A stretch of 64,000 bases of DNA from VYFG01 sp965221795. GTDB lineage: Bacteria > Pseudomonadota > Gammaproteobacteria > Arenicellales > Poriferihabitantaceae. The notes below the pieces were generated by a model that did not search any database, was not told the DNA's origin, and saw nothing but the letters and a program-made list of their open reading frames with translations. Both the position numbers and the translations under genes were made by a program. The DNA is taken from positions 1,178,001 to 1,242,000 of the forward strand of contig OZ244914.1 in assembly GCA_965221795.1 (NCBI GenBank). Direction: 5' to 3'. Shown one piece after another: positions 1 through 9,580 of the stretch (within the stretch, counting starts at the first letter, position 1; every line of letters starts with the position of its first letter).

Positions 1-1
1 T

Positions 2-385
2 CACACCGCCCGGAAACACCAAATTCCCATCGGACTCGGTACAGACATCGGCGGAGGGGACAGTTTTTCCCTACTCCGGGTGATCAATGAAGCCTACAAG
101 GTACAGCAGCTGCAGAAGTACAACCTATCGCCTTTCCAGTCGCTTTATCTGGCTACTCTGGGCGGTGCCCGGATGCTCGATCTGGATTCCCATATTGGCA
201 ATTTCGAACCCGGAAAGGAAGCCGACTTCATCGTACTAGACTACCATGCCACCCCCTTGATCAAACGACGTATCGACCATTCCGTCAGTCTGATGGAACG
301 CCTGTTCGTACTGCAGATGCTCGGAGATGACCGCACAGTCCGGGAAAGCCGAATTTTGGGCGAAGTCGCTTACCTACGGGGTTAG
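2..385 (+). CDS. guaD: Guanine deaminase, C-terminal part (cut by window edge)
   Basis: Converts guanine to xanthine and ammonia in purine breakdown, in the cytosol. Only the last 127 residues are in the window; the open frame runs in from the left edge. The fragment contains the amidohydrolase motif GLGTDIGGG, whose Asp is a metal/catalytic residue of the family, followed by the usual C-terminal stretch in which the composite beta domain re-forms (residues GNFEPGKEADFIVLD). The xanthine dehydrogenase operon lies convergently downstream; it would use the product of this enzyme, which favours guanine deaminase over other amidohydrolases of similar sequence. Stop codon TAG at 383-385. The start and N-terminal metal ligands are not visible, so intactness cannot be judged. 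Confidence 0.85.
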   Translation, partial: HTARKHQIPIGLGTDIGGGDSFSLLRVINEAYKVQQLQKYNLSPFQSLYLATLGGARMLDLDSHIGNFEPGKEADFIVLDYHATPLIKRRIDHSVSLMERLFVLQMLGDDRTVRESRILGEVAYLRG

Positions 386-580
386 TATCTCGGCCATAGC
401 CTCATCCCGGCTCTCTCCTTGTACCATCCTGAAAACAGTGCGGGTGGTCGAACATGGGACTGTATCCTGAAGGTGTATGCAGTTCTCTGATCCAGATGCG
501 CATGATGAAAGGGGCGTATTGCGAGGATCGGATCAATCCGGTCTTTCGGTGGCTTTGGGTTGTGCGCGTCAAACCAGCCG

Positions 581-1384
581 TCAAGTCGTTGCAGTGCTCT
601 CGTGCGTGACTCCATAATATTGCGCCATCAGTTGGGCCACGACTGATACCGCCACCTCCATGGGTCGTTTTCCGCCCCCCAAATCAACGCCGATAGGGGA
701 AGTAAGGCGGGCGATTTCGGCTTCGGAAAATCCCTTGCGAGACAGCTTTTTGCGAAAGCTGACAGCCTTGGATCGGGAACCGATCAGTCCACAATAGGGA
801 AAATCGTCACGGGCCAGCACTGCCTCGACAAGGTCCCAGTCCATTGCATGGTTGTGTGTCATGATCAGATACCAGGTACCCGAGGGGAGTCCCTCCACCT
901 CCACATGGGGGCTTTCCATCAACTGGGCTGCAACGTTACCGGGCATGCCACAATCTTTCATGGATGTGGACAGGACTTCCTGTCGGGTATCAAACCAGGT
1001 CACCCGGCAGGGAATATCCATCAGTATTCGTACAATGGCCTGGCCGACATGACCGGCACCAAACAGGGCGATGTGGAAATCACAGGCCAAAAAGGGCTCA
1101 TAGAGCAATTCGACCCGCCCTCCGCAACACTGTGCCAGGTCGTTGCCTAGATGGTACACCTGGCGTTCGTTTCCGGACTGCCTCTGAAGCAACAGTTTTC
1201 GAGCCTGTTGAATGGCAGAAAATTCGAGATGACCGCCGCCAATGGTGTCGTAGCTTGTCTGTTCCGTGACCACCATCTTGGACTTTGGATTCCTGGGAGA
1301 AGAGCCTTCCGCTGCCAGTACGGTGACGATTACGAACCCTTGGTTGTCGGCAGACAACCGTGCAATGGCCTCCACCCAATTCAT
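581..1384 (-). CDS. xdhC: Xanthine dehydrogenase accessory protein XdhC
   Basis: XdhC binds the molybdenum cofactor, supports its sulfuration and delivers it to xanthine dehydrogenase. The 267-residue product has the two expected parts: an N-terminal XdhC/CoxI domain (EGSSPRNPKSKMVV, then an IGGGHLE and a CCGGRVELL segment) and a C-terminal Rossmann-like domain starting at LFGAGHVGQAIV. I chose the ATG at 1384 because it gives the standard N-terminus and overlaps the xdhB stop codon by four bases (ATGA), typical of translational coupling; a longer frame reaches 1504 but runs inside xdhB. It is the last gene of the xdhA-xdhB-xdhC operon. Confidence 0.92.
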   Translation of the reverse strand: MNWVEAIARLSADNQGFVIVTVLAAEGSSPRNPKSKMVVTEQTSYDTIGGGHLEFSAIQQARKLLLQRQSGNERQVYHLGNDLAQCCGGRVELLYEPFLACDFHIALFGAGHVGQAIVRILMDIPCRVTWFDTRQEVLSTSMKDCGMPGNVAAQLMESPHVEVEGLPSGTWYLIMTHNHAMDWDLVEAVLARDDFPYCGLIGSRSKAVSFRKKLSRKGFSEAEIARLTSPIGVDLGGGKRPMEVAVSVVAQLMAQYYGVTHESTATT

Positions 1385-3690
1385 GGCAATTGCCTGTGTA
1401 CCTTGCCCACTGTACGCAGAATTTCTTCCGGCGTCGCGGGCGCATGCAGTACCGGAAACACCCGGTAATCGCCTGCTGCCATTACCGCATCGCGGATGGC
1501 ACACCAGGCGGAAATGGCCAGCATGAGGGGCGGCTCCCCGACGGCCTTGGAACGAAAGATGGTGGCTTCATTGTTCTCTGCTTCGGTCAGCAGGCGGGTG
1601 TTGAAGACCGGTGGCACATCGGCAATCGTCGGTATCTTGTATGTAGCTGGCCCATCGGTGAGAAGTTTTCCCTTCGGGTCCCATTTCAGCTCCTCACAGG
1701 TAAGCCAGCCGAGCCCTTGAACGAAGCCCCCCTCGATCTGTCCGATATCAATCGCTGGATTCAGGGATCGCCCCACATCGTGCAAGATATCGACGCGCAA
1801 CAATCGCGATTCCCCAGTCAGCGTATCGACGACTACTTCCGATACCGCCGCCCCATTGGCATAGTAATAGAATGGTTGTCCCGTCGCTGTCTGCCGGTCG
1901 TAATGGATCTTGGGGGTGCGATAAAATCCCGTAGCAGACAATGATACCCGGCCATACCAGGCCTCCTTTGCGACCTGTCCGAATGCAAGCCGGTGATGGC
2001 CGATATAGACCCCATCGTGCCGAAACACAATGTTCGACTCTTCGACCCGGTACTTTTGCGCGAGAAAAGATGTCATTCTCTGACGGATGGTACGGGCCGC
2101 TTTCATTGCAGCCATGCCATTCAGGTCCGTGCCGGAGGAGGCTGCAGTGGGAGATGTATTGGGCACCTTGTCGGTCCGGGTTGCGGAAACCACCACCCGG
2201 TCCAGATCAACTTGAAACTCTTCCGCCACCACTTGCCGCACCTTTGTCATCAGTCCCTGACCCATTTCGGTACCACCATGATTCAGGTGGATACTGCCAT
2301 CGGTATACACATGAACCAAGGCTCCGGCCTGGTTCAGATGGGACACGGTAAATGAAATGCCGAACTTGACCGGAGTCAACGCAATGCCTTTTTTCAGCAC
2401 TGGGCTACCGCGATTGAAAGCTCGGACCGCCTTTCTCCGGGCGCGGTAGTCAGATTCTACCTCCAGTTCATCCATTATACGGGACAAGGAAAAGGAATCG
2501 ATTTTCTGATGATAGGGCGTGAGATTGCGATCTGTCGTGTTATAGAGATTCAATCGTCGCACATCAAGAGGGTCCCGATCTACCCGAAAGGCAATTTCGT
2601 CCATGATGGACTCCATCGTGATCACCCCTTGGGGGCCCCCAAATCCCCGAAAGGCGGTTGCGGAAACCGTATGGGTTTTACACCGCAGCCCATCAATCAG
2701 TACATCGGGAATGAAATAGGCATTGTCACAATGGAACATCGCCCGGTCTACGATCGCATCGGACAGGTCTGGCGAGTTCCCACACTGTGCAGCCAAGCGA
2801 TAACGGATCGCTTCCAGCCGACCATCTGAGTCGTGACAAACATCATAGTGATTCAGGAAATTGTGCCGCTTGCCGGTCATCACCATATCATCCCGACGGG
2901 GCAACCGGCAGGAAACCGCACAGCGATTCCGGGAGGCAAATACCGCTGCGATACAGGACCAGGGTGACCCATGGGTTTCCTTACCGCCGAACCCTCCACC
3001 CATACGCCGTGTCACGATGTTGACCCGATGCATAGGAATATCAAGCACCTCCGCAACCAGCTTCTGGGCTTCGGTAGGATTTTGAGTAGAGGTATAGACG
3101 GTCATCCCCCCCTCTTCTTCCGGAGTCGCAAGTGACACCTGTCCTTCAAGGTAGAAATGCTCTTGTCCACCTACCCTGAGTTCTCCCTGAAACCTGCTGG
3201 CCGCCCGCTCCAGCACCGCCGGGGCATCGCCGCGACACATCCGGTGGGGAGGACGTACGTAGTAGGCTTTGGCAATCGACTGACCAAGGTCCAGTACCGG
3301 TTCTGTTTCCTCGTATTCGATTTCCGCGAGCAATACTGCCCGGCGGGCAAGACCATGGCTGGTTGCCAGAACCGCAAACAAGGGCTGCCCCCGATATTCG
3401 ATCTCATCATGTACGAGCAAGGGATCACCGGGAAATACCGGACCGATATCGATCGCTCCAGGGATATCCGCCGCCGTGATGACATCCACCACCCCGGAGG
3501 CCACCCACACCGTTTCCAGATTCATGTGCTTCACATATCCGCGGGTAATGGCACTGCCACCCACGCAGGCATACAATTGACCTTCTGTGGGTGCCCGATC
3601 ATCGACATAAATCGCAGTCCCGGAGACATGTCCATATGCACTGTCATGGACCCGGGGCTGCCCCACCTGTCGGGCGATTTCAGTGGACAT
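1381..3690 (-). CDS. xdhB: Xanthine dehydrogenase, molybdopterin-binding subunit
   Basis: Large subunit that oxidises hypoxanthine to xanthine and xanthine to urate at the molybdenum site. It has 769 residues, about the size of bacterial XdhB. The N-terminal aldehyde oxidase/xanthine dehydrogenase hammerhead domain is followed by the cofactor-binding region with the GGGFGGKE loop (about residues 230-240), the FRGFGGPQG loop, and the C-terminal VGEPPLML segment that carries the catalytic Glu. The start at 3690 lies inside the end of xdhA (11-bp overlap) and the stop overlaps the xdhC start, so the three genes form one transcription unit. All motifs expected for activity are visible and I see no frameshift. 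Confidence 0.95.
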   Translation of the reverse strand: MSTEIARQVGQPRVHDSAYGHVSGTAIYVDDRAPTEGQLYACVGGSAITRGYVKHMNLETVWVASGVVDVITAADIPGAIDIGPVFPGDPLLVHDEIEYRGQPLFAVLATSHGLARRAVLLAEIEYEETEPVLDLGQSIAKAYYVRPPHRMCRGDAPAVLERAASRFQGELRVGGQEHFYLEGQVSLATPEEEGGMTVYTSTQNPTEAQKLVAEVLDIPMHRVNIVTRRMGGGFGGKETHGSPWSCIAAVFASRNRCAVSCRLPRRDDMVMTGKRHNFLNHYDVCHDSDGRLEAIRYRLAAQCGNSPDLSDAIVDRAMFHCDNAYFIPDVLIDGLRCKTHTVSATAFRGFGGPQGVITMESIMDEIAFRVDRDPLDVRRLNLYNTTDRNLTPYHQKIDSFSLSRIMDELEVESDYRARRKAVRAFNRGSPVLKKGIALTPVKFGISFTVSHLNQAGALVHVYTDGSIHLNHGGTEMGQGLMTKVRQVVAEEFQVDLDRVVVSATRTDKVPNTSPTAASSGTDLNGMAAMKAARTIRQRMTSFLAQKYRVEESNIVFRHDGVYIGHHRLAFGQVAKEAWYGRVSLSATGFYRTPKIHYDRQTATGQPFYYYANGAAVSEVVVDTLTGESRLLRVDILHDVGRSLNPAIDIGQIEGGFVQGLGWLTCEELKWDPKGKLLTDGPATYKIPTIADVPPVFNTRLLTEAENNEATIFRSKAVGEPPLMLAISAWCAIRDAVMAAGDYRVFPVLHAPATPEEILRTVGKVHRQLP

Positions 3691-5161
3691 CGGTCACGCG
3701 GATGGGACACCCGACTCCCTGATATTCAAACAAGCAGCGGTGGAGCAGGTTGCGAAGAACCATGGTTCGGTATACCGCACTGGCCCTGGCATCATCAATG
3801 GGATTGAATTCACGGGCAATGGTTTCTGCTGCGGCCACCACTGTGGATTGGTCAAACGATTTTCCGGTCATGGTTGCTTCACAGTCGCGTGCCCGCTGAG
3901 GAGTCGTCGCCATCCCGCCAACACCGATTCTCGCATCGCGGATCACTGCATCCTGGTCTTGACTGTCCCCCTCGAACCGCAAATTTATCGCGAGACAAAC
4001 CGCAGAAATGTCATCATCCAGCCGTTTGCTGACTTTGTGGACACGGACGAACTGACAGGGCCCAGGCAACGGAAACGACACACTGTGGATGAACTCTCCC
4101 CGGCCCAGTGCGGTCAACCGATAGTCCAGAAAAAATGCATCCAGTGGCAAGGAGCGCTGATCCGGGCCCTTCTGCAAGATGACTTCCGCCCCCAACGCCA
4201 ACAGGACTGGTGGCAAGTCCCCAATGGGTGAAGCGTTAGCGATATTTCCACCCAGAGTACCCAGGTTGCGAATCTGTCGTGAGCCGAATCGCAACAGCAG
4301 GTCGGCAATTGGGGGGCAGTACTCGGTAAACAGTTCCAGACAGCGAGTCAGGGATACCGCGGCACCGATCGTCACCCATCCATCCTGCTCGGTGATTTGC
4401 TGGAGTTCATTTACCCGGTCGAGAAGAATGGTCCGATCCCATGTTTTCAGTCCCTGAGTAAACTCCAGCGCAAGGTCAGTCCCACCTGCCAATAGCTTGG
4501 CATCTGGATATTCCTCCACTATCCGTGAGAGTTCACCCACCGTCTGTGGAATCAGAAAACACGGTGTTCCGGGCATATTGCCATCCCGACTCATCGAGAA
4601 ATCTTCTATCCGTATTCTCTCCAGTACAGCACGGGTGGTACTCGATTGACGCTCAAAATGGTCTGGCGGCATTGGCAGGGTCGAAGCCAAGGCAGCGTCC
4701 ATGATCGGCCGGTATCCAGTGCAGCGACACAAGTTACCGCCCAGATGTTCACAAACCACATTCCGGTGCTCACTCGCATCAGTAGGCACAGGTTGCTTGC
4801 CGAGAGCAAACAACGACATGACGAAGCCTGGCGTACAGAAACCGCACTGGGAGCCATGATGATCGACCATCGCCTGTTGTACGGGATGCAGTTCTTGGTG
4901 ACTCCCCAGATGCTCCACAGTGATTAACTGCTGACCATGCAGGGTACCGAGAAAGGTGATGCAGCTATTCACCGAAGAATAGGAAAGGCTTTCTCCGGAC
5001 GATTTTGCTACCACTACCGTACAAGCGCCGCAGTCGCCAGATGCACACCCTTCCTTGGTACCTCGCAGACCACGCTCTTGCCTGAGCCAGTTCAACAAGG
5101 TGGTTAGGGCCTCAAATTCTGAAAGCGCGACTTCCTGGTCATTGAGAAGAAACCGGATCAT
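3680..5161 (-). CDS. xdhA: Xanthine dehydrogenase, FeS/FAD subunit
   Basis: Small subunit that passes electrons from the molybdenum site through two [2Fe-2S] clusters to FAD and then NAD+. It has 493 residues. The plant-ferredoxin-type cluster ligands are C39, C44, C47 and C67; the second cluster ligands are C106, C109, C145 and C147 (motifs CGFC and CRC). The FAD-binding domain begins near residue 190 and includes the LLAGGTDLA loop, then the CO dehydrogenase flavoprotein C-terminal domain. First gene of the leftward xdhA-xdhB-xdhC operon. A short inverted repeat just upstream of the start may be an operator (separate entry). Confidence 0.95.
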   Translation of the reverse strand: MIRFLLNDQEVALSEFEALTTLLNWLRQERGLRGTKEGCASGDCGACTVVVAKSSGESLSYSSVNSCITFLGTLHGQQLITVEHLGSHQELHPVQQAMVDHHGSQCGFCTPGFVMSLFALGKQPVPTDASEHRNVVCEHLGGNLCRCTGYRPIMDAALASTLPMPPDHFERQSSTTRAVLERIRIEDFSMSRDGNMPGTPCFLIPQTVGELSRIVEEYPDAKLLAGGTDLALEFTQGLKTWDRTILLDRVNELQQITEQDGWVTIGAAVSLTRCLELFTEYCPPIADLLLRFGSRQIRNLGTLGGNIANASPIGDLPPVLLALGAEVILQKGPDQRSLPLDAFFLDYRLTALGRGEFIHSVSFPLPGPCQFVRVHKVSKRLDDDISAVCLAINLRFEGDSQDQDAVIRDARIGVGGMATTPQRARDCEATMTGKSFDQSTVVAAAETIAREFNPIDDARASAVYRTMVLRNLLHRCLFEYQGVGCPIRVTDVH

Positions 5162-5173
5162 TTCTTACAAAAA

Positions 5174-5189
5174 CTGACTGTTTGGTCAG
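5174..5189. promoter_or_regulatory. Possible operator upstream of xdhA
   Basis: A 16-bp dyad, CTGAC-6 bp-GTCAG, sits 13 bp upstream of the xdhA start codon. On the xdhA strand it contains TGACCA, a half site like that of the TetR-family regulator RutR, which controls purine and pyrimidine genes in other gammaproteobacteria. The second half matches less well. Five-base arms can arise by chance, so this is only suggestive. Confidence 0.25.
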
Positions 5190-5859
5190 GATTTTATCAG
5201 ACCTCTGGGGTCGAGCGCAACGTGATGTCAGCCATCGACAGATATCCCCGCAGAAGAGACCAGCAACGGCTCCGACTGCCCTGGGTCGCGAACCGGCAAT
5301 ATCACCGTCAGACAGAAGCCAGAAATTGGGGAGACGAATCCTTGGTGTTATCGGACTCATCAAAGGAAATGAGTCCGGTCGAGCCTGTCTCGAACGGCTC
5401 TGGATCATTCGGCCCCTGGACGCTTGGTGCAGCTTTACGGGAGTCAGGACCTCGCCCAATCGACGAAGAGTGAAGGACCACGGTTGGGGGAGGATGTTCC
5501 GGGGCAGATGGGACAAGCATCCACTGAGACGATTGATTGGAGAAGGTCCCGGGCCGACAGACGAAGCGCTGTTCCCATACCGCTTTCAAAGTAGGCCAGC
5601 GGACATCGTTTCAGTGGACAAGCATTACCCTTGCTCAGGAGCCCATTGGCTGTCAGGGATGTTTTTGGCAGTACACTCCGTGAAATCCATGACTACCCCA
5701 TTGGCGAGAGCAGGCAACCTGTGTCAACATCCATACTCCCGGATGCACAGCCGGGTTTTCACCAAGAATCAGCCCCCGCCCTCCAAACGCAATAATCCCA
5801 GGCCTTTCCCTTTGCGATGAAGAGGGGAAGCCCCTCCCATCAAGATCCACTATTGCCGC
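5190..5859. other. About 670 bp without a recognisable gene
   Basis: Open frames on both strands here (for example 5182-5820 +) have no recognisable domain, no convincing ribosome binding site and a composition unlike the flanking genes. I see no tRNA, repeat or insertion sequence ends. It probably contains the xdhA promoter region and the 3' flank of the Lrp-type gene, and may be the residue of a lost gene. Confidence 0.5.
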
Positions 5860-6333
5860 TTACAAGCCAACCGGCAGGCCCTTATTGGGAAGCACATTGC
5901 GCAATTCAAAGCTGGAATGCAAGTTGACCACGCCGGGTACGCGACTGAGCCGCTCAAGAAGAAATTCCTCATAATGTTTCATATTCCGGGCCACCACCTT
6001 AAGTAGGTAATCCTCACTGCGGCCAGTGACCACGCTGCAACCGACCACTTCCGGAAATTTCACCACCTGACTTTCAAACTTCTCAAACTGCTCATTGGTA
6101 TGGCGTTCCATGGTGACTGCGATATAGGAAGTCAGATTGATCCCCAACAGGTCCGGGTCCAGTATGACCGTAGAGCCCCTGATGTATCCCGCCTTTTCCA
6201 ACCTCCGCACCCGACGCCGGCAGGGGGTTTGGGAAAGGTTGACCCGATTCGCAAGATCCAAATAGCTGATCCGGGCATCCTGTTGCAGGATACGGAGAAT
6301 CTTTCGGTCGATATCATCAAGATTCATTGCCAT
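5860..6333 (-). CDS. Lrp/AsnC-family transcriptional regulator
   Basis: A 157-residue DNA-binding regulator of amino-acid metabolism. The N-terminal AsnC-type helix-turn-helix (LDDIDRKILRILQQDARIS, then the recognition helix with LSQTPCRRRVRRLE) is followed by an alpha/beta RAM ligand-binding domain containing the conserved GxxD-type loop (TGRSEDYLLKVV). It is divergently placed to leuA across a 140-bp AT-rich region, so control of leuA and of itself is a reasonable inference. Whether it is Lrp proper or a paralog cannot be told from sequence alone. Start ATG at 6333; an in-frame ATG two codons later is possible. Confidence 0.9.
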   Translation of the reverse strand: MAMNLDDIDRKILRILQQDARISYLDLANRVNLSQTPCRRRVRRLEKAGYIRGSTVILDPDLLGINLTSYIAVTMERHTNEQFEKFESQVVKFPEVVGCSVVTGRSEDYLLKVVARNMKHYEEFLLERLSRVPGVVNLHSSFELRNVLPNKGLPVGL

Positions 6334-6473
6334 AAGTAATTTGTCATTAATCGCTACTATTGTATCGAAATAAGAGTTTTTTCACCCAAATTTTTGTTAA
6401 ATAAATCGAAAAAAGGCGATAAATGCTCCATCATTGAAGATAAAATTCCACTTTCATCAAAGCCCTACACTCC
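6334..6473. promoter_or_regulatory. AT-rich divergent control region, Lrp-type gene / leuA
   Basis: This 140-bp spacer is far richer in A and T than its surroundings, with several A- and T-runs, and separates two divergent starts. Lrp-family proteins favour such DNA, and leuA is a common Lrp target. I did not find a convincing single -35/-10 pair to single out. Confidence 0.45.
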
Positions 6474-8168
6474 ATGGAAATGAATCACTTTGACCATCGA
6501 AAGTACCCCACCGAACGATTCGGACCCCATCTGTGCGACCGACGTTGGCCCGATCGGGAATTGACCCGGGCACCGGTCTGGTGCAGCGTCGACCTGCGGG
6601 ACGGCAACCAGGCCCTGATTGATCCCATGAATCTTTCGAAGAAACTGCGATTCTGGGAGCTGTTACTGCGGTGTGGATTCAGGGAGATCGAGATCGGCTT
6701 TCCGGCAGCGGCCCAGGTTGAGTTCGACTTTGCCCGCAAGCTGATCCAGGAAAACCGCATACCGGAAGCGGTCACGGTACAGGTACTGACTCAAGCCCGG
6801 AAGCATCTGATTGAACGCACTTTCGAGTCCTTGGCAGGTGCCCAACGGGCCATTATGCATGTCTACAACTCTACCAGCCGGGTACAGCGAGAGAAGGCGT
6901 TCCAGATGTCCCAGGCCGAAATCCGCCAGATTGCCATCGACGGGGCGGCCTGGGTACGGGAGTATGCCGAAAAATATCCGGATACCGAATGGGTATTCCA
7001 GTATTCCCCGGAAAGCTACTCCCAAACGGAACCGGATTTTGCTATCGAAGTCTGTGAAGTCGTCTGCCGGGTTTGGGAGCCGGAAACAGGGCAGAAAGTC
7101 ATCCTCAACCTTCCGGCTACCGTCGAAGCCACCACGCCCAATATCTTCGCCGATCAGGTGGAATATTTCTGTAATCACTTGCCCTCACGTTCCCATGTGA
7201 TCATCAGTCTGCATACGCACAATGACCGGGGGTGCGCCGTTGCGGCGGCGGAACTCGCCACCATGGCCGGGGCAGAACGGATCGAGGGCACTCTGCTCGG
7301 CAACGGCGAACGAACAGGAAACATGGATATCGTCACGATGGCCATGAATCTCTACAGCCAGGGGATTGATCCAGAGTTGGACCTGTCCAATATGCCGGAG
7401 ATCGTGCATTGCGTGACTGAGTGCAATGGACTGCCCGTGCACCCGCGCCACCCCTATGCCGGTGAATTGGTGTTCACCGCATTTTCGGGCAGCCACCAGG
7501 ATGCCATCAAAAAATGTATGCAGGCACCGAGCGAGGGCATCTGGGAGGTCGCCTACCTACCGATTGATCCTCAAGATGTCGGGCGCACCTATCAGGATAT
7601 CGTCAGGATCAACAGTCAATCCGGCAAGGGCGGCATATCATATGTACTGCAAGTTAACTTTGGTGTGGAATTGCCGCGCTGGCTGCAGATTCGATTCAGC
7701 CCGCATGTGCAGATCCTGGCCGAAGAATGGGAACGGGAACTGACTCCGGATGAGATCTGGAGCCTGTTTCAGCGGATCTACATGAATCACTCCACGCCGT
7801 ATACCCTGCAGAAATTTTCGATGACCAAAGAAGAGTCGGGGGATCATGTCACAGCCATTCTTCGCACCGGCGATGCAAAAGTCGAAATTGCTGGAGAGGC
7901 TTTCGGGACTCTAGGTGCTTTTGTCAATGCCTTGGAGAGAAGAATCGGTCGCCAGCTACGCATCCTCAACTACACCGAACACGCCTTGTCAGCCGGTACC
8001 CGAGCGGAAGCCATCGCTTATGTCGAAATGGACATTGATGGGCAGCCACAGATTGGCGTGGCCACCAGCCAAGATACCGTAAGTGCAATGTTCAAGGCGA
8101 CACTGACCGCCTACAACCGACAGGCCAGCAGTACGCCATCCGAGCCAGTGATGTCGGCAGTGGCATAA
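6474..8168 (+). CDS. leuA: 2-isopropylmalate synthase (long form)
   Basis: First committed enzyme of leucine synthesis: condenses acetyl-CoA with 2-oxoisovalerate in the cytosol. It has 564 residues, nearer the long LeuA type of actinobacteria and some proteobacteria than the 523-residue E. coli type. The HMGL-like TIM barrel begins at CSVDLRDGNQAL (about residues 37-48; the Asp and Arg bind metal and substrate), with the metal-binding HTHNDRG motif near 244 and the GNGERTGN loop near 274. The C-terminal third is the LeuA allosteric dimer domain that binds leucine. Starts at ATG 6474; a second in-frame ATG lies two codons later and either could be used. Confidence 0.95.
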   Translation: MEMNHFDHRKYPTERFGPHLCDRRWPDRELTRAPVWCSVDLRDGNQALIDPMNLSKKLRFWELLLRCGFREIEIGFPAAAQVEFDFARKLIQENRIPEAVTVQVLTQARKHLIERTFESLAGAQRAIMHVYNSTSRVQREKAFQMSQAEIRQIAIDGAAWVREYAEKYPDTEWVFQYSPESYSQTEPDFAIEVCEVVCRVWEPETGQKVILNLPATVEATTPNIFADQVEYFCNHLPSRSHVIISLHTHNDRGCAVAAAELATMAGAERIEGTLLGNGERTGNMDIVTMAMNLYSQGIDPELDLSNMPEIVHCVTECNGLPVHPRHPYAGELVFTAFSGSHQDAIKKCMQAPSEGIWEVAYLPIDPQDVGRTYQDIVRINSQSGKGGISYVLQVNFGVELPRWLQIRFSPHVQILAEEWERELTPDEIWSLFQRIYMNHSTPYTLQKFSMTKEESGDHVTAILRTGDAKVEIAGEAFGTLGAFVNALERRIGRQLRILNYTEHALSAGTRAEAIAYVEMDIDGQPQIGVATSQDTVSAMFKATLTAYNRQASSTPSEPVMSAVA

Positions 8169-8252
8169 TAGCCCGATCCCGAAAGCTTCCCCCTGTGGGA
8201 TGTGAGAGCCCACAAAAAGCGGGGAACAGCATAGTGGAGCGGTGGGGAAGTG

Positions 8253-8393
8253 CTGGATTTTTCTATGCTCCCCGGGGACGAACTCGGTCTCCGGCAGGTT
8301 GTTCAGGTACACGTCCCTTGCAAAATGCAGGATGTCGTTGGCCAGAATGACCTCGAATCCCGCTGCAATCACACCGGTATCCGCCCCCCACAC
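8253..8393 (-). pseudogene. Remnant of a C5 cytosine DNA methyltransferase
   Basis: About 47 codons read like the start of a C5 DNA methyltransferase: a degenerate motif I (GADTGVIAAGFEVILAND) followed by a segment like the motif II region (ARDVYLNNLPETEFVPGE). The usual FxGxGG is missing and the similarity stops abruptly; none of the later motifs (PC, ENV, QRR) follow. There is no ATG; the frame starts only at a GTG. I read this as a small relic of a modification gene, next to other defence-like genes. The match is short, so a chance resemblance is possible. Confidence 0.4.
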
Positions 8394-8549
8394 AACCGGT
8401 AAACAATGAAACTGCGTCGACTATTTGTGGCTATCCTGACAGGATGGGTAACATTGGATCCGACCCAGCGCGATCGGTTCGAACCGGATCTTCTGGCAAA
8501 GCTGGAGCCGCTTCATCCGGCGGGAGTGATCCGATAGATCGTGGCTGCA
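8394..8549. other. Short spacer, no supported gene
   Basis: Contains a 43-codon open frame on + (8407-8538) with no recognisable domain. Nothing else is visible. Confidence 0.4.
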
Positions 8550-9578
8550 TTATGGCGAATCCTGTTCCCACGACCCCTTGCCCAGTACTGCGAGAATTCT
8601 ACTTTTCAACGCTTCTTTCAACTCCCCGGGGTCTTGCCAAGTGATATGGTTGTATTGGCGGGTATCAAAATGGACCTGCTTCAGTTTGTCTTTCCGGCAA
8701 GTGAAGATCACCGGAATGTGGAGTCCATGCGCAAAGCCCGCTTCATAATAGACCCCTCCGCGGGCTCCCTCATCCCCCTGGGTGAAATCCGCCACCACAA
8801 ATCGGGAGCGACGAATCTCGGCGATGATCTCATCGTCGATTTTGCCGATATGCTCCTGTTGGTCAATGCGAACGGGTTCATACCCGGCTTCCTGAATCGC
8901 CGGTTTCATTCCGTTCTGCCAGGCACCGGTCATGGAGTCATCAAACCACATGGCGACAAAGGCTTTGGTGGAATCGACATGAGGGAGTTTCAGGTCCTCC
9001 AATCGTGCATGGCCAGGAACCGTCAGGGCGCAGGCCCGCTTCGGATTGTTCTTTCCAGACCAAACGATATACTTCTGTTGCTCGAGGTACTCCAGCAGGA
9101 AAACCAGTTCCTGGTAGTCCACGCTCCCGGAACAGGCGAGCAACTCATAGAAGCGGGCACCGGGGGCAGTTAACCGGATTGATCCTCCCGGAAGAAATTT
9201 TTCAAACTCTGCATCATATAGTACTTGATCTCCCAGACGATTCACGTTGTTGGCAAGATATTCGAGGACGGCATCGGCCCGTTCCATGATTCCCCTGTCC
9301 CGCCCGATTTTCCTTTCCTGAACATCCTGCACAAGGTACGAATCGATTTGGGGGCGAGGAATTCCCGAACGCCTCTCTTGTATCAGCCAATCGGTCAAGC
9401 GGGTTCGAAACCTGGAATCATCGGATGGATTCTTCACCACTTCCGCCGCACTGCCCGTCAATCGGTATTTTCCCCCAGTGCGAGGGGAGTCGAATTCTTC
9501 GGCATCACTCCCGTTCTGGATTGGCCGGGCGGGCGTTCCCCAGATCGGACATTTTGCATTGTAATCGCTGTATTTCAT
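8550..9578 (-). CDS. Nucleoside 2-deoxyribosyltransferase-like protein
   Basis: 342 residues. The N-terminal part (residues 1-200) begins with a stretch like the CPxxGTP zinc-ribbon start of related proteins, here with only one clear Cys, and continues as a helical or winged-helix-like region. Residues about 205-330 are a nucleoside 2-deoxyribosyltransferase-like domain: KAFVAMWFDDSM, then KIDDEIIAEIRRSRFVVADF and GGVYYEAGFAHGL, where the Asp and Glu are the family's nucleotide-binding and catalytic positions. Such proteins, sharing a fold with TIR and SLOG domains, often lie in bacterial defence islands. It reads in the same direction as the TIR and membrane-protein genes to its right, so it may once have shared their operon. 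The IS5-type element sits only 2 bp from its ATG and cuts it off from any upstream promoter. Function unproven. Confidence 0.75.
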   Translation of the reverse strand: MKYSDYNAKCPIWGTPARPIQNGSDAEEFDSPRTGGKYRLTGSAAEVVKNPSDDSRFRTRLTDWLIQERRSGIPRPQIDSYLVQDVQERKIGRDRGIMERADAVLEYLANNVNRLGDQVLYDAEFEKFLPGGSIRLTAPGARFYELLACSGSVDYQELVFLLEYLEQQKYIVWSGKNNPKRACALTVPGHARLEDLKLPHVDSTKAFVAMWFDDSMTGAWQNGMKPAIQEAGYEPVRIDQQEHIGKIDDEIIAEIRRSRFVVADFTQGDEGARGGVYYEAGFAHGLHIPVIFTCRKDKLKQVHFDTRQYNHITWQDPGELKEALKSRILAVLGKGSWEQDSP

Positions 9579-9580
9579 TA

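Noticed and set aside
5182..5820. 212-codon frame on + upstream of the Lrp-type gene
   Set aside because: Composition and sequence do not look like protein, no start signals and no domain recognised.
8190..8225. Possible terminator after leuA
   Set aside because: A 6-bp stem TGTGGG/CCCACA exists but is not followed by a T-run on the leuA strand.
8407..8538. 43-codon frame on + near the methyltransferase remnant
   Set aside because: Too short, no ribosome binding site of note and no recognised family.
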